Positions 1-6,844 of a DNA stretch of 18,643 nucleotides are shown here, piece by piece. This DNA comes from Porticoccaceae bacterium UBA1989 (GTDB lineage Bacteria > Pseudomonadota > Gammaproteobacteria > Pseudomonadales > Porticoccaceae), in assembly GCA_002335945.1 (NCBI GenBank), contig DDDD01000014.1, positions 1 to 18,643 on the forward strand. Reading direction: 5' to 3'. The number at the start of each line of letters is the position of its first letter. Position 1 is the stretch's first letter. The notes beneath the pieces are model-generated. The model did no database searches and was not told the origin of the DNA. It saw only the letters and a program-made list of their open reading frames with translations. Position numbers and translations under genes: made by a program.

Positions 1-1356
1 GTCAGTGCGTTGATTGGCGGTTTCTCTTCTGTGGAATCGGTCGCCGTTGTGGCCGAGGGCTACTGGCAAGCAAAGCAAGGCATGGACGCGCTTAATATTC
101 AGTGGGCTGCTACCGAGAATGATGCAGCCTCTAGTAAAGGGATATTCGCGCAATTTGATAAAGACATTACCGCCAGTATTGATCTGCAATCGGATGTTTC
201 ACAGGGTGATTTGGCCGGGTCTATGGCTGAGGCCACTCAAGTGATAGAGGCCAACTATCAGGTTCCTTTTCTAGCCCATACCTGCATGGAGCCACTTAAT
301 GCCACGGCAGTGGTTGAAGATGGGTTCTGTGAAATTTGGATTGGCTGTCAAAGTCCATTGAGTTTTCGGCAAGCCGTCGCAGACTCTCTGGGTTTTGACG
401 TTGAAAATGTCACCTTGCACAACTGTTTCATGGGCGGTGGTTTTGGTCGAAAATCTCGAGCTGACTACGCCGTTCAGGCCGCGCAACTGGCCGCTAAGGT
501 GGGCCGTCCTGTGCAGCTGATTTGGTCCCGTGAAGAAGATGTGCGACAAGACTTTTACCGGCCAGCTGTTCAGAGTCGCTTCCGTGGAGCACTCGATGAG
601 TCAGGCAATCTCACGGCATGGGAAAACACCTATGCGGGGAAAATGGAGCCTATTGAAGCGCCGCTTATCCCTTATACCGTGGGGGCCCAAGAAATTGGTC
701 ATGTTGCTAGTCCAACCCATGTACCTTTAGGGGCATGGCGGAGTGTGGATCATTCCCAGCATGGGTTTTTTACCGAGTCATTTATCGATGAAGTGGCTGT
801 TGCTGCTGGCCAGGATCCCTATGAGTATCGGGCGGCGCGACTTAAACATTTACCACGACAGCTGGCTGTTTTGACCAGGGCGGCTTCCGAAGCGCAATGG
901 AACCTGCCACTGGTGCCAGGTCGTGGACGAGGCATTGCCTTGCAAGAGTGTTTTGGATCGATTGTCGCACAGGTTGTTGAAGTGACGGTTGTTGATGGCA
1001 ACTTATCGGTTGATCGGGTGGTCGCTGTCATTGATGCGGGGTACGCGATCTCACCGGATGGCATGAAGGCGCAAATTGAATCAGGTATTATTTATGGTCT
1101 AAGTGCTGCTCTGTATGGCGAGATTACTATTAAAGATGGGGCGGTGGCAGAGAGTAACTTCCATGATTACCCCTCGGTAAGAATGTCTAAGGCGCCGATC
1201 ATTGAAACCCATATTATTAACAGCGGCGAAGCCATGGGCGGGGCCGGCGAGCCTGGCACACCACCCATTGCTCCAGCATTGGCCAATGCTATTTTTAATG
1301 CGACTGGCACGCGTATCCGTCAGCTACCTGTAAAGAACGCTATTTTTACGGTTTAA
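1..1356 (+). CDS. Molybdenum hydroxylase large subunit (IorB-like), 5' truncated
   Basis: This is the C-terminal part of a xanthine dehydrogenase-family, molybdopterin-cytosine-dinucleotide-binding subunit, most like isoquinoline 1-oxidoreductase beta (IorB) or periplasmic aldehyde dehydrogenase subunits. The reading frame is open from base 1 (Val-Ser-Ala-Leu...), so the start lies outside the window; an internal TTG at 10 is not a real start. Visible hallmarks are the GGGFGRKSRADY segment (bases ~433-471) that binds the cofactor, and near the C-terminus the GGAGEPGTPPIAPALANAI stretch (bases ~1237-1293), whose Glu is the family's catalytic base. Family members are about 700-750 residues, so roughly 300 residues are missing. 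These enzymes hydroxylate N-heterocycles or oxidise aldehydes and pass electrons through a 2Fe-2S subunit, which is not visible here. The substrate cannot be told from sequence. A terminator follows 125 bases after the stop. Confidence 0.9.
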   Translation, partial: VSALIGGFSSVESVAVVAEGYWQAKQGMDALNIQWAATENDAASSKGIFAQFDKDITASIDLQSDVSQGDLAGSMAEATQVIEANYQVPFLAHTCMEPLNATAVVEDGFCEIWIGCQSPLSFRQAVADSLGFDVENVTLHNCFMGGGFGRKSRADYAVQAAQLAAKVGRPVQLIWSREEDVRQDFYRPAVQSRFRGALDESGNLTAWENTYAGKMEPIEAPLIPYTVGAQEIGHVASPTHVPLGAWRSVDHSQHGFFTESFIDEVAVAAGQDPYEYRAARLKHLPRQLAVLTRAASEAQWNLPLVPGRGRGIALQECFGSIVAQVVEVTVVDGNLSVDRVVAVIDAGYAISPDGMKAQIESGIIYGLSAALYGEITIKDGAVAESNFHDYPSVRMSKAPIIETHIINSGEAMGGAGEPGTPPIAPALANAIFNATGTRIRQLPVKNAIFTV

Positions 1357-1398
1357 GGTTTAAGGGAAGCGTTTTTGCCACCTACCTTGGTGTCAGGC

Positions 1399-1428
1399 TT
1401 TATTAGGCTGCTGTTTACTAGGCTACTG
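1399..1428. repeat. Two tandem 15-bp direct repeats
   Basis: Unit 1 (1399-1413, TTTATTAGGCTGCTG) and unit 2 (1414-1428, TTTACTAGGCTACTG) abut and match at 13 of 15 positions. They lie just after the stop of the IorB-like gene. No function is evident. Confidence 0.5.
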
Positions 1429-1480
1429 CATTATTAGATGCCTTAGTGAGAGGTCGGAATCTCTTTTAGGCACCAACAAT

Positions 1481-1513
1481 ATCCCTCGCATTTCAGATGC
1501 GGGGGATTTTTTT
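1481..1513 (+). terminator. Intrinsic terminator after the IorB-like gene
   Basis: The stem ATCCCTCGCAT pairs with ATGCGGGGGAT through one G-T wobble and a 5-base loop (1492-1496), followed directly by a run of seven T (1507-1513). This is a standard rho-independent terminator and suggests that the cytochrome gene downstream has its own promoter. Confidence 0.85.
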
Positions 1514-1719
1514 GTCTGGGTTGTGGCAAATGAAAAAAAATCCAAACATCAGCAAGCTGATTTCTAGTCTATTCTGAAAGAGGGTCCTTTGAGGAAATGC
1601 TCAAGTCAGCCAAGGACCTTTTGCTAAGGATGGCCGTAGAATGTCAGATCTCTACAAGACTATTTATTTAAAAGCCACAGCCGTCCTAAGATACGACATA
1701 AATTGATAGGAGATGGGTG

Positions 1720-2172
1720 ATGAAACGAGTAACCATATTCAGTGTATTGTTGGTGATAATGATTTCAGGTTGTGATAATGGCCCTAAATCTGGGCGTGGT
1801 TTCACGCTACCGGATGGTGATATGGATCGCGGCCAGGTCGTGTTTGTCGAGCTGGGGTGTAACGCCTGCCATTCTGTTGGGAATGTTAAACAGCTGACTA
1901 CAGACGAGGCAGAGAATAGTATTTCAGTTAGGTTGGGTGGCAAGGTCACGTTGATCAAAACCTATGGACAACTTGTTACATCGATCGTCAATCCGTCGCA
2001 TCGGCTGGCAGGTCGTTATTCTGATAGGCCGGTAAGTACGCCTGATGGCCAGTCACTGATGCGCAACTATAACGATGTGATGACGGTGAACCAACTCATT
2101 GATCTTGTTGCGTTTCTGCAGGCGAATTACGAACTACAGCCATACCAGCGACCGAGCGTTTATTTAAATTAG
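1720..2172 (+). CDS. Monoheme c-type cytochrome lipoprotein
   Basis: A 150-residue exported electron carrier. The N-terminus is a lipoprotein signal (MKRV, hydrophobic stretch, lipobox ISGC with Cys18), so the mature protein should be lipid-anchored on the periplasmic side. One heme-binding CxxCH site is seen (CNACH, residues 47-51). The distal Met is probably Met114 or Met121 in the LMRNYNDVMTVNQLIDLVAFL region, a segment typical of class I cytochrome c. The ATG at 1720 is preferred over a GTG at 1717 because AGGAG at 1708-1712 is 7 bases upstream of the ATG. It follows a molybdenum hydroxylase subunit; c-type cytochromes are known partners of IorB-type enzymes, so it may take electrons from it, but a terminator lies between the two genes and this pairing is inference. 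Confidence 0.85.
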   Translation: MKRVTIFSVLLVIMISGCDNGPKSGRGFTLPDGDMDRGQVVFVELGCNACHSVGNVKQLTTDEAENSISVRLGGKVTLIKTYGQLVTSIVNPSHRLAGRYSDRPVSTPDGQSLMRNYNDVMTVNQLIDLVAFLQANYELQPYQRPSVYLN

Positions 2173-2403
2173 CCCGAGGGCTATTGCTAGGCACTTATTC
2201 CGAGGCTTTAGGGGCTCCCATCATTGATGGGGGCTGCCTAATAATGAAGGCAGCGGAGTAACGGTATACCGCTATTCAGTAAAATCTAGGTGTTATGCAT
2301 TGTAACGGTAAAGGGTTTTTATCGAATGATGCTGAGCTAGGTCACTAGAAATCTACTCTGTCGTTCACTACATTTATAGCATTAATTCCGAAAAGGCAGC
2401 GCT
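2173..2403 (+). promoter_or_regulatory. Hairpin-rich leader before the efflux operon
   Basis: This 231-base gap contains several inverted repeats: a small AGCC/GGCT hairpin starting inside the cytochrome stop region (2171-2182), a stem at 2213-2235 around the loop ATT (2223-2225), a perfect 7-bp stem GCTGCCT/AGGCAGC (2233-2239 and 2248-2254) that overlaps the previous one, and a CGGTATACCG palindrome (2262-2271). None is followed by a T-run, so they are not classic terminators. A clear ribosome site (AAAAGG, 2391-2396) lies 7 bases before the adaptor ATG. I found no confident promoter. Confidence 0.4.
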
Positions 2404-3540
2404 ATGAATAACAGATGGATTTGGATCCTGGTACTCGGTTTACTGGTTACTCTTATTTATTATGTTTCACGACCGCAGCTACCAGAGGTGACTCTTGTTG
2501 AACTATCGACGGGGCTGGTGGAGAACAGTGTTTCCAATACTCGCGCTGGAACCGTTGAAGCCTGTCAGCGTTCAAAACTGTCCTTGCCTATCGGCGGGCA
2601 GATCGCCGAACTCTATGTAGACGAAGGACAGCAGGTAGCGGAAGGGCAGCTGTTGATGTCACTGTGGAACGACGATCGTGCTGCTCAGGTGGAACAGGCG
2701 AAGGCAACGGCCAGATCGATGGACAAAGAGCAGCAGAGTATCTGTATTGCAACGGCCTCAGACTTGCATGAATCTCAGCGTTTAATCGAGCTGGTTGAAA
2801 AGCAATTAGTCTCCTCCGAGCGCGCCGATTTGGCTCTGGCCAAATCCAATGCCAGCGCTGCAGCCTGTGAGGCGGCCAAAGCAAGGCAGGGACAGGCCCA
2901 AGCCAGTGTTAAATTGGCCGAGGCGGTACTGGCACAAACCTATCTGCACGCTCCCTTCGCCGGACGGGTTGCCGAAGTGACCGGTGAGCTGGGAGAGTTC
3001 TCAACCCCTTCACCTCCTGGCGTTCAGACGCCTCCTGCAATCGATTTACTCACCGACGACTGCCATTACATCAGCGCCCCCATCGATGAAGTAGACGCTT
3101 CACAGATTGCCATCGGCATGCCTGTTCGCGTCACCATGGATGCCTTTCGCGAGCGCAATTTTCCGGCAACGGTCAGGCGTATTTCCACCTATGTATTGGA
3201 TCTGGAAAAACAGGCGCGCACGGTTGAGGTCGAGGCCGATCTGGATATAGACAAGCAGATGCCGATTTTATTGGCGGGTTATAGCGCCGATATGGAAATT
3301 ATTCTGGATGCCAAACCCTCAGCCTTGCGCGTTCCCACAGAGCTACTGGTTGATGAGAAATATGTTTTGCTGGTCAATCAAAATAATCGTATTGAACGCC
3401 GTGAGTTGGTCATGGGGCTGTCTAACTGGCACTTTACAGAAGTTATAAGTGGCGCGCGACAGGGGGATAAGATTATTGGCAACATAGGTACTCAAGGGTT
3501 GATTGAGGGTGCTGAGGTCAGGGTTGTTGACGCCCTATGA
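2404..3540 (+). CDS. Periplasmic adaptor (MacA/HlyD-like) of ABC efflux system
   Basis: A 378-residue membrane-fusion protein that would link the inner-membrane ABC pump to an outer-membrane channel. Residues ~5-21 form a single N-terminal membrane anchor. The biotinyl-lipoyl-like half-motifs are at ~57-90 (IGGQIAELYVDEGQQVAEGQ) and ~180-200 (LHAPFAGRVAEVTGELGEF), flanking a helical hairpin (~91-178, rich in Ala, Gln and Lys). A beta-barrel domain follows (~225-305) and then a C-terminal membrane-proximal domain. Four Cys lie in the periplasmic part (54, 114, 155, 220), unusual for MacA-type proteins. The gene overlaps the ATPase gene by ATGA, showing translational coupling. No TolC-like gene is in the window. 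The substrate is unknown. Confidence 0.88.
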   Translation: MNNRWIWILVLGLLVTLIYYVSRPQLPEVTLVELSTGLVENSVSNTRAGTVEACQRSKLSLPIGGQIAELYVDEGQQVAEGQLLMSLWNDDRAAQVEQAKATARSMDKEQQSICIATASDLHESQRLIELVEKQLVSSERADLALAKSNASAAACEAAKARQGQAQASVKLAEAVLAQTYLHAPFAGRVAEVTGELGEFSTPSPPGVQTPPAIDLLTDDCHYISAPIDEVDASQIAIGMPVRVTMDAFRERNFPATVRRISTYVLDLEKQARTVEVEADLDIDKQMPILLAGYSADMEIILDAKPSALRVPTELLVDEKYVLLVNQNNRIERRELVMGLSNWHFTEVISGARQGDKIIGNIGTQGLIEGAEVRVVDAL

Positions 3541-4322
3541 TCAAACTAGAGGCTATCAATAAAACCTATCAGGTTGGCGGCTCTCCACTGCGTGCCCTGT
3601 GCGATGTGAGCTTGCAGATAGAGCCTGGCGAGTACCTCAGCGTGATGGGTCCCTCGGGTTCAGGTAAGTCGACATTATTAAATATGATTGGGCTGCTTGA
3701 TCGTCCGGATTCTGGCCGCTACTGGTTTGACCAGGTTGCTACGGAAGAGCTCAACGAAGAACGTCGCGCCCATTTACGTGGTGAAAATATCGGGTTTATT
3801 TTTCAATCCTTTCATCTAATTAATCGACTTACTGCGTTTGAAAATGTTGAACTGCCGATGATGCTAGCAGGCCAGCCGGTAAAACAACGTCGCAGTGCGG
3901 TGACCGATGTGATGGCGATGGTTGGACTCTCCGACCGTGCCTCCCACAAACCTAATCAGTTATCTGGCGGTCAGTTACAGCGAGTGGCTATTGCCCGAGC
4001 CATTGTTATGCGGCCACGGCTACTACTGGCCGATGAGCCCACTGGAAACCTCGATTCTCATTCTGGCGGTGAGGTTATTGATGTTATAGAAAAGCTTAAT
4101 CAGGACGGCATTACCCTGATTACAGTGACCCATGATCAGCAGCTGGGGGATAGAGCTAGGCGCCATATCCGCATGGTCGATGGGATGATTGACAGTGATC
4201 ATAACGCTCATATAAAAGGCTCTAATATAAAAAGCTCTCAAACAAAAATCTCTGATATAAAAAGCGTCGACATAGATAGCGCTGATACAGAAGATAAGAA
4301 GAGTGACGATGCGACTATTTGA
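3537..4322 (+). CDS. ABC transporter ATPase (MacB/LolD type) with repeat tail
   Basis: A 261-residue ATP-binding subunit that powers the neighbouring permeases. Walker A is GPSGSGKST (38-46), the Q-loop Gln is 90, the signature is LSGGQ (142-146), Walker B LLLADEP (162-168, catalytic Glu167), and the switch His is 199. It is most like the stand-alone NBDs of the MacB/LolD/FtsE group, which normally end at about 220-235 residues. Here a polar tail continues from ~221 to 261 and contains six imperfect five-residue repeats (225-254), ending in an Asp/Lys-rich stretch. The start overlaps the adaptor stop (ATGA), and its 3' end overlaps the first permease gene by 14 bases, so all are one operon. 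Confidence 0.93.
   Translation: MIKLEAINKTYQVGGSPLRALCDVSLQIEPGEYLSVMGPSGSGKSTLLNMIGLLDRPDSGRYWFDQVATEELNEERRAHLRGENIGFIFQSFHLINRLTAFENVELPMMLAGQPVKQRRSAVTDVMAMVGLSDRASHKPNQLSGGQLQRVAIARAIVMRPRLLLADEPTGNLDSHSGGEVIDVIEKLNQDGITLITVTHDQQLGDRARRHIRMVDGMIDSDHNAHIKGSNIKSSQTKISDIKSVDIDSADTEDKKSDDATI
4209..4298 (+). repeat. Six imperfect 15-bp tandem repeats in ATPase gene tail
   Basis: Units of 15 bases begin at 4209, 4224, 4239, 4254, 4269 and 4284, in frame with the ATPase. They encode HIKGS, NIKSS, QTKIS, DIKSV, DIDSA and DTEDK. The first four share a core close to ATAAAAGCTCT; the last two have drifted. The repeats are locally A-rich compared with the NBD part of the gene, which suggests slipped-strand expansion of the tail. 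Confidence 0.8.
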
Positions 4323-5520
4323 TCAGCTTGTATTTAATCGGCAACTCTTTATGCGTCACAGGGTACGCACAGTATTACTGTTGCTGGCAGTATCCATAGG
4401 GGTGGCCTCCGTGATTCTGCTCACTAGTTTAGGTGAGGGCGCTCGTGGCTATGTTGATCGAGAGTTTTCAGCACTGGGTAATCGAATCTTAATTGTCCTA
4501 CCCGGGCGCAAGGAAACCACCGGCGGTGGCCCGCCGATCTATGGTGCTTCGCCGCGGGACCTAACCCTAGAAGATGCCAATGCGTTGGGGCGAATTCCTG
4601 GGGTTTTGGCGGTGGCACCAATTATTGCTGGAACCACCACCATTGCGCATTCTAATCGTTCGAGAGAAGTCATAACCCTGGGCAGCACCGATGCTTTTTT
4701 TACTGTGCGGCAGCTTAATGTGGGTATGGGTAGGTTGTTGAGTGCGCGGGCTCGTACAGAGCCCTTGGCGGTCTGCGTACTAGGGGTCAAAGTAAAGCGT
4801 GAGCTGTTTGGCAGCCGCCGTGCTCTCGGGCAGTGGGTAAGGGTCGGTGATCGGCGCATGCGAGTGATAGGTGTACTTGAAGAGCGCGGTGAATCTCTGG
4901 GGCTGGATATGCGCGATATGTTGGTGATTCCGGTGCGCACTGCAGAACAGTTATTTGATTCGCCGGGACTATTTCGCATCCTCTTAGATATTGCGCCCAG
5001 TGCCGACAGTGACAAGATTCAAGAACAGACCCTAAGGGTTATCCGCAAGCGTCACGATGGCGAGGAAGATGTCACTGTCATCAGTCAGGATTCGATGCTC
5101 GCCGCTTTCGATAATATTCTCGCCACACTGACCATGGCCATAGCCGCAATTTCTTCTATCAGTCTGCTGGTGGCGGGCATTTTGATTATGAATATCAGCT
5201 TGATTTCGGTGAGTCAGCGGCGCAAAGAGATCGGCTTATTAAAGGCTATTGGTGCCAGTAGTCGCCAAATTAAACAGCTATTTATCGGCGAATCACTGTT
5301 GCTGATTTCTATGGGTTCGGCTCTGGGTATTAGTGTTGCCTTTGCCCTGATCTTTGTATTCGCAGGTCTGTGGCCGAGTTTTCCGTTGCAGCCCCCCACC
5401 TGGGCAGTGCCCGCTGCTCTACTGGTGGCTTTTGGCACCGGGTTGGTCTTTTCCATAATGCCGGCTAAACGCGCCGCAGCACTGGATCCGGTGCTGGCTC
5501 TGCGAGGGCTCCAACATTGA
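4309..5520 (+). CDS. ABC transporter permease, FtsX/MacB type (first copy)
   Basis: A 403-residue inner-membrane subunit with the MacB plan: one N-terminal helix (~20-42, VLLLLAVSIGVASVILLTSL), a long periplasmic MacB core domain (~45-265), then three C-terminal helices (~268-295, ~320-348, ~362-385) forming the FtsX domain with the cytoplasmic QRRKEIGLLKAIGAS loop seen in this family. I take the ATG at 4309 rather than GTG at 4303 because AAGAAGAG (4295-4302) is better spaced to it. The gene overlaps the ATPase gene by 14 bases. Together with the next permease it would form a heterodimeric membrane channel or mechanotransmission unit. The NBD is not fused as it is in MacB. Confidence 0.9.
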   Translation: MRLFDQLVFNRQLFMRHRVRTVLLLLAVSIGVASVILLTSLGEGARGYVDREFSALGNRILIVLPGRKETTGGGPPIYGASPRDLTLEDANALGRIPGVLAVAPIIAGTTTIAHSNRSREVITLGSTDAFFTVRQLNVGMGRLLSARARTEPLAVCVLGVKVKRELFGSRRALGQWVRVGDRRMRVIGVLEERGESLGLDMRDMLVIPVRTAEQLFDSPGLFRILLDIAPSADSDKIQEQTLRVIRKRHDGEEDVTVISQDSMLAAFDNILATLTMAIAAISSISLLVAGILIMNISLISVSQRRKEIGLLKAIGASSRQIKQLFIGESLLLISMGSALGISVAFALIFVFAGLWPSFPLQPPTWAVPAALLVAFGTGLVFSIMPAKRAAALDPVLALRGLQH

Positions 5521-5524
5521 GAAT

Positions 5525-5531
5525 AAAAGGA
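5525..5531 (+). promoter_or_regulatory. Ribosome binding site for second permease
   Basis: AAAAGGA ends 8 bases before the ATG at 5540, a clear Shine-Dalgarno that supports this start in the short gap after the first permease. Confidence 0.6.
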
Positions 5532-5539
5532 CTCCAGCA

Positions 5540-6736
5540 ATGAACTTTCGCGATAGCAGCACCTGGGTTTTTCGGGCTCTGTGGATGCAGCGCACCAGAA
5601 CCTTTCTGACCATTGTCGGGTTCTCTATTGGTATTGCGGCAATGGTGGTGCTCAGTGCCCTAGGTGAAGGCTTGCGAGTGTTTGTGCTCAATGAATTCAC
5701 TCAATTTGGCAGCCATATTATTGCCGTAAATCCGGGTAAAACCGAAACCTTTGGCATCGGTGGTCTGCTCAATACTACTAGGCCACTGTCACTCAGTGAT
5801 GCCACGGCCATCAGCCAGATGCCCAATGTGGAAGAAGTGGTGCCCCTGGTGATGGGCAATGCCAAGGTTAAATACAATCAGCGTGCCCGCTACACCGACG
5901 TGGCAGGTGTCGGCGGGGCTGCGGATAAAGCTTGGAAGCTGGAGATCGCTCAGGGACGCTTTTTACCCACCGATGATTTGCAGCGCGCCCGGCCCCTCGT
6001 CGTATTGGGGAGTAAAGTCAAAGAAGAGCTGTTCGCCGGGATCAATCCAGTGGGCCGCTTTGTGCGCATTGGCAGCGAGCGGTATAGAGTGATTGGCGTG
6101 GTTGCGCCGAAGGGCGAATTTCTTGGCACTGATCTCGACGATATGGTGTTTATTCCAGCGGGAAAAGGTATGCAGTTATTTAATCGTCAAAGTCTGATGG
6201 AGATCGATATCTTTTTTAACCCCAGGTCTACCAGTGAGGCTATGGCCCACAGGATCAGTCGGCTGTTAATCGAGCGCCATGGTTTTGAGGATTTTACCTT
6301 GACCACCCAGGATCAGGTACTGGTCACCATGGACAATATTCTAAGTATTCTCACCTTTGCTGGCGCTGGACTGGGCGCTATTTCGCTGCTGGTTGGCGCT
6401 GTGGGTATCACGACTATTTTGATGATCACCGTTACTGAACGCACCGCGGAGGTGGGGCTATTGCGCGCCCTAGGGGGTACCACCCAAACGGTACGCATGC
6501 TGTTTTTGGGCGAAGCCTTGGTGCTAGGTTTGATTGGCGGTATCTGTGGTGTTCTGTTGGTGGCGTTCTTGTTGCTACTGATCTATCTGTTTGTACCGGC
6601 CCTACCCGTGGCGCTGAGTCCGACCATTGTGGTTGGCGCCCTGGGAATCTCTATGCTGATTGGTCTCCTTGCTGGCAGTCAGCCTGCGGCCAGTGCGGCT
6701 AAAATGACACCGATCGATGCTCTGCGGGCTGAATAG
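5540..6736 (+). CDS. ABC transporter permease, FtsX/MacB type (second copy)
   Basis: A 398-residue inner-membrane protein with the same plan as the preceding permease: an N-terminal helix (~18-40), a periplasmic MacB-type domain, and three C-terminal helices (~268-298, ~322-350, ~362-385). Matching segments can be lined up by eye, for example PGRKET with PGKTET, VLGVKVKRELFG with VLGSKVKEELFA, and RRKEIGLLKAIGA with RTAEVGLLRALGG. The two genes therefore look like an old tandem duplication that now supplies two different halves of the transporter. A good Shine-Dalgarno precedes it. It is the last gene of the operon and meets the outer-membrane protein gene tail to tail across 108 bases, where I see only a weak GACC/GGTC hairpin before a T-run near 6785-6796. 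Confidence 0.9.
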   Translation: MNFRDSSTWVFRALWMQRTRTFLTIVGFSIGIAAMVVLSALGEGLRVFVLNEFTQFGSHIIAVNPGKTETFGIGGLLNTTRPLSLSDATAISQMPNVEEVVPLVMGNAKVKYNQRARYTDVAGVGGAADKAWKLEIAQGRFLPTDDLQRARPLVVLGSKVKEELFAGINPVGRFVRIGSERYRVIGVVAPKGEFLGTDLDDMVFIPAGKGMQLFNRQSLMEIDIFFNPRSTSEAMAHRISRLLIERHGFEDFTLTTQDQVLVTMDNILSILTFAGAGLGAISLLVGAVGITTILMITVTERTAEVGLLRALGGTTQTVRMLFLGEALVLGLIGGICGVLLVAFLLLLIYLFVPALPVALSPTIVVGALGISMLIGLLAGSQPAASAAKMTPIDALRAE

Positions 6737-6844
6737 TTAGCCTTAGTTATCAGTACTGTTATTGCAGACCGTCTATTGGTCGTTTATCGCTTTTTTAAGC
6801 CCGCATTTATTCCCAGCTCATTGCATCGCCAATGTTCTGAATCA

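Larger units (their letters stand above)
1357..1719. other. Intergenic region between IorB-like gene and cytochrome c
   Basis: No gene is seen in these 363 bases. They hold a pair of adjacent 15-base direct repeats (1399-1413 and 1414-1428, 13 of 15 identical), an intrinsic terminator (1481-1513), and an inverted repeat GGTCCTT/AAGGACC (1583-1589 and 1612-1618) with a 22-base loop followed by TTTT. The last could be a weak second hairpin or part of the cytochrome gene's control region. I could not identify a convincing sigma70 promoter. Confidence 0.5.

Noticed and set aside
10..1356. TTG at position 10 as the start of the molybdenum hydroxylase gene
   Set aside because: The frame is open to base 1 and the protein lacks its N-terminal ~300 residues, so the gene is cut by the window edge.
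4209..4298. Repeat block considered as a CRISPR array
   Set aside because: Units of 15 bases abut without spacers, are imperfect and stay in frame within the ATPase gene; no cas genes are nearby.
4539..5015. 158-codon open frame on the minus strand inside the first permease gene
   Set aside because: It lies antisense to a clear FtsX/MacB permease, is rich in Arg, Ser and Pro as shadow frames are, and has no recognisable domain.
6737..6844. Possible terminator between the second permease and the outer-membrane gene
   Set aside because: Only a 4-bp GACC/GGTC stem precedes the T-run at 6791-6796 by several bases; too weak to call.
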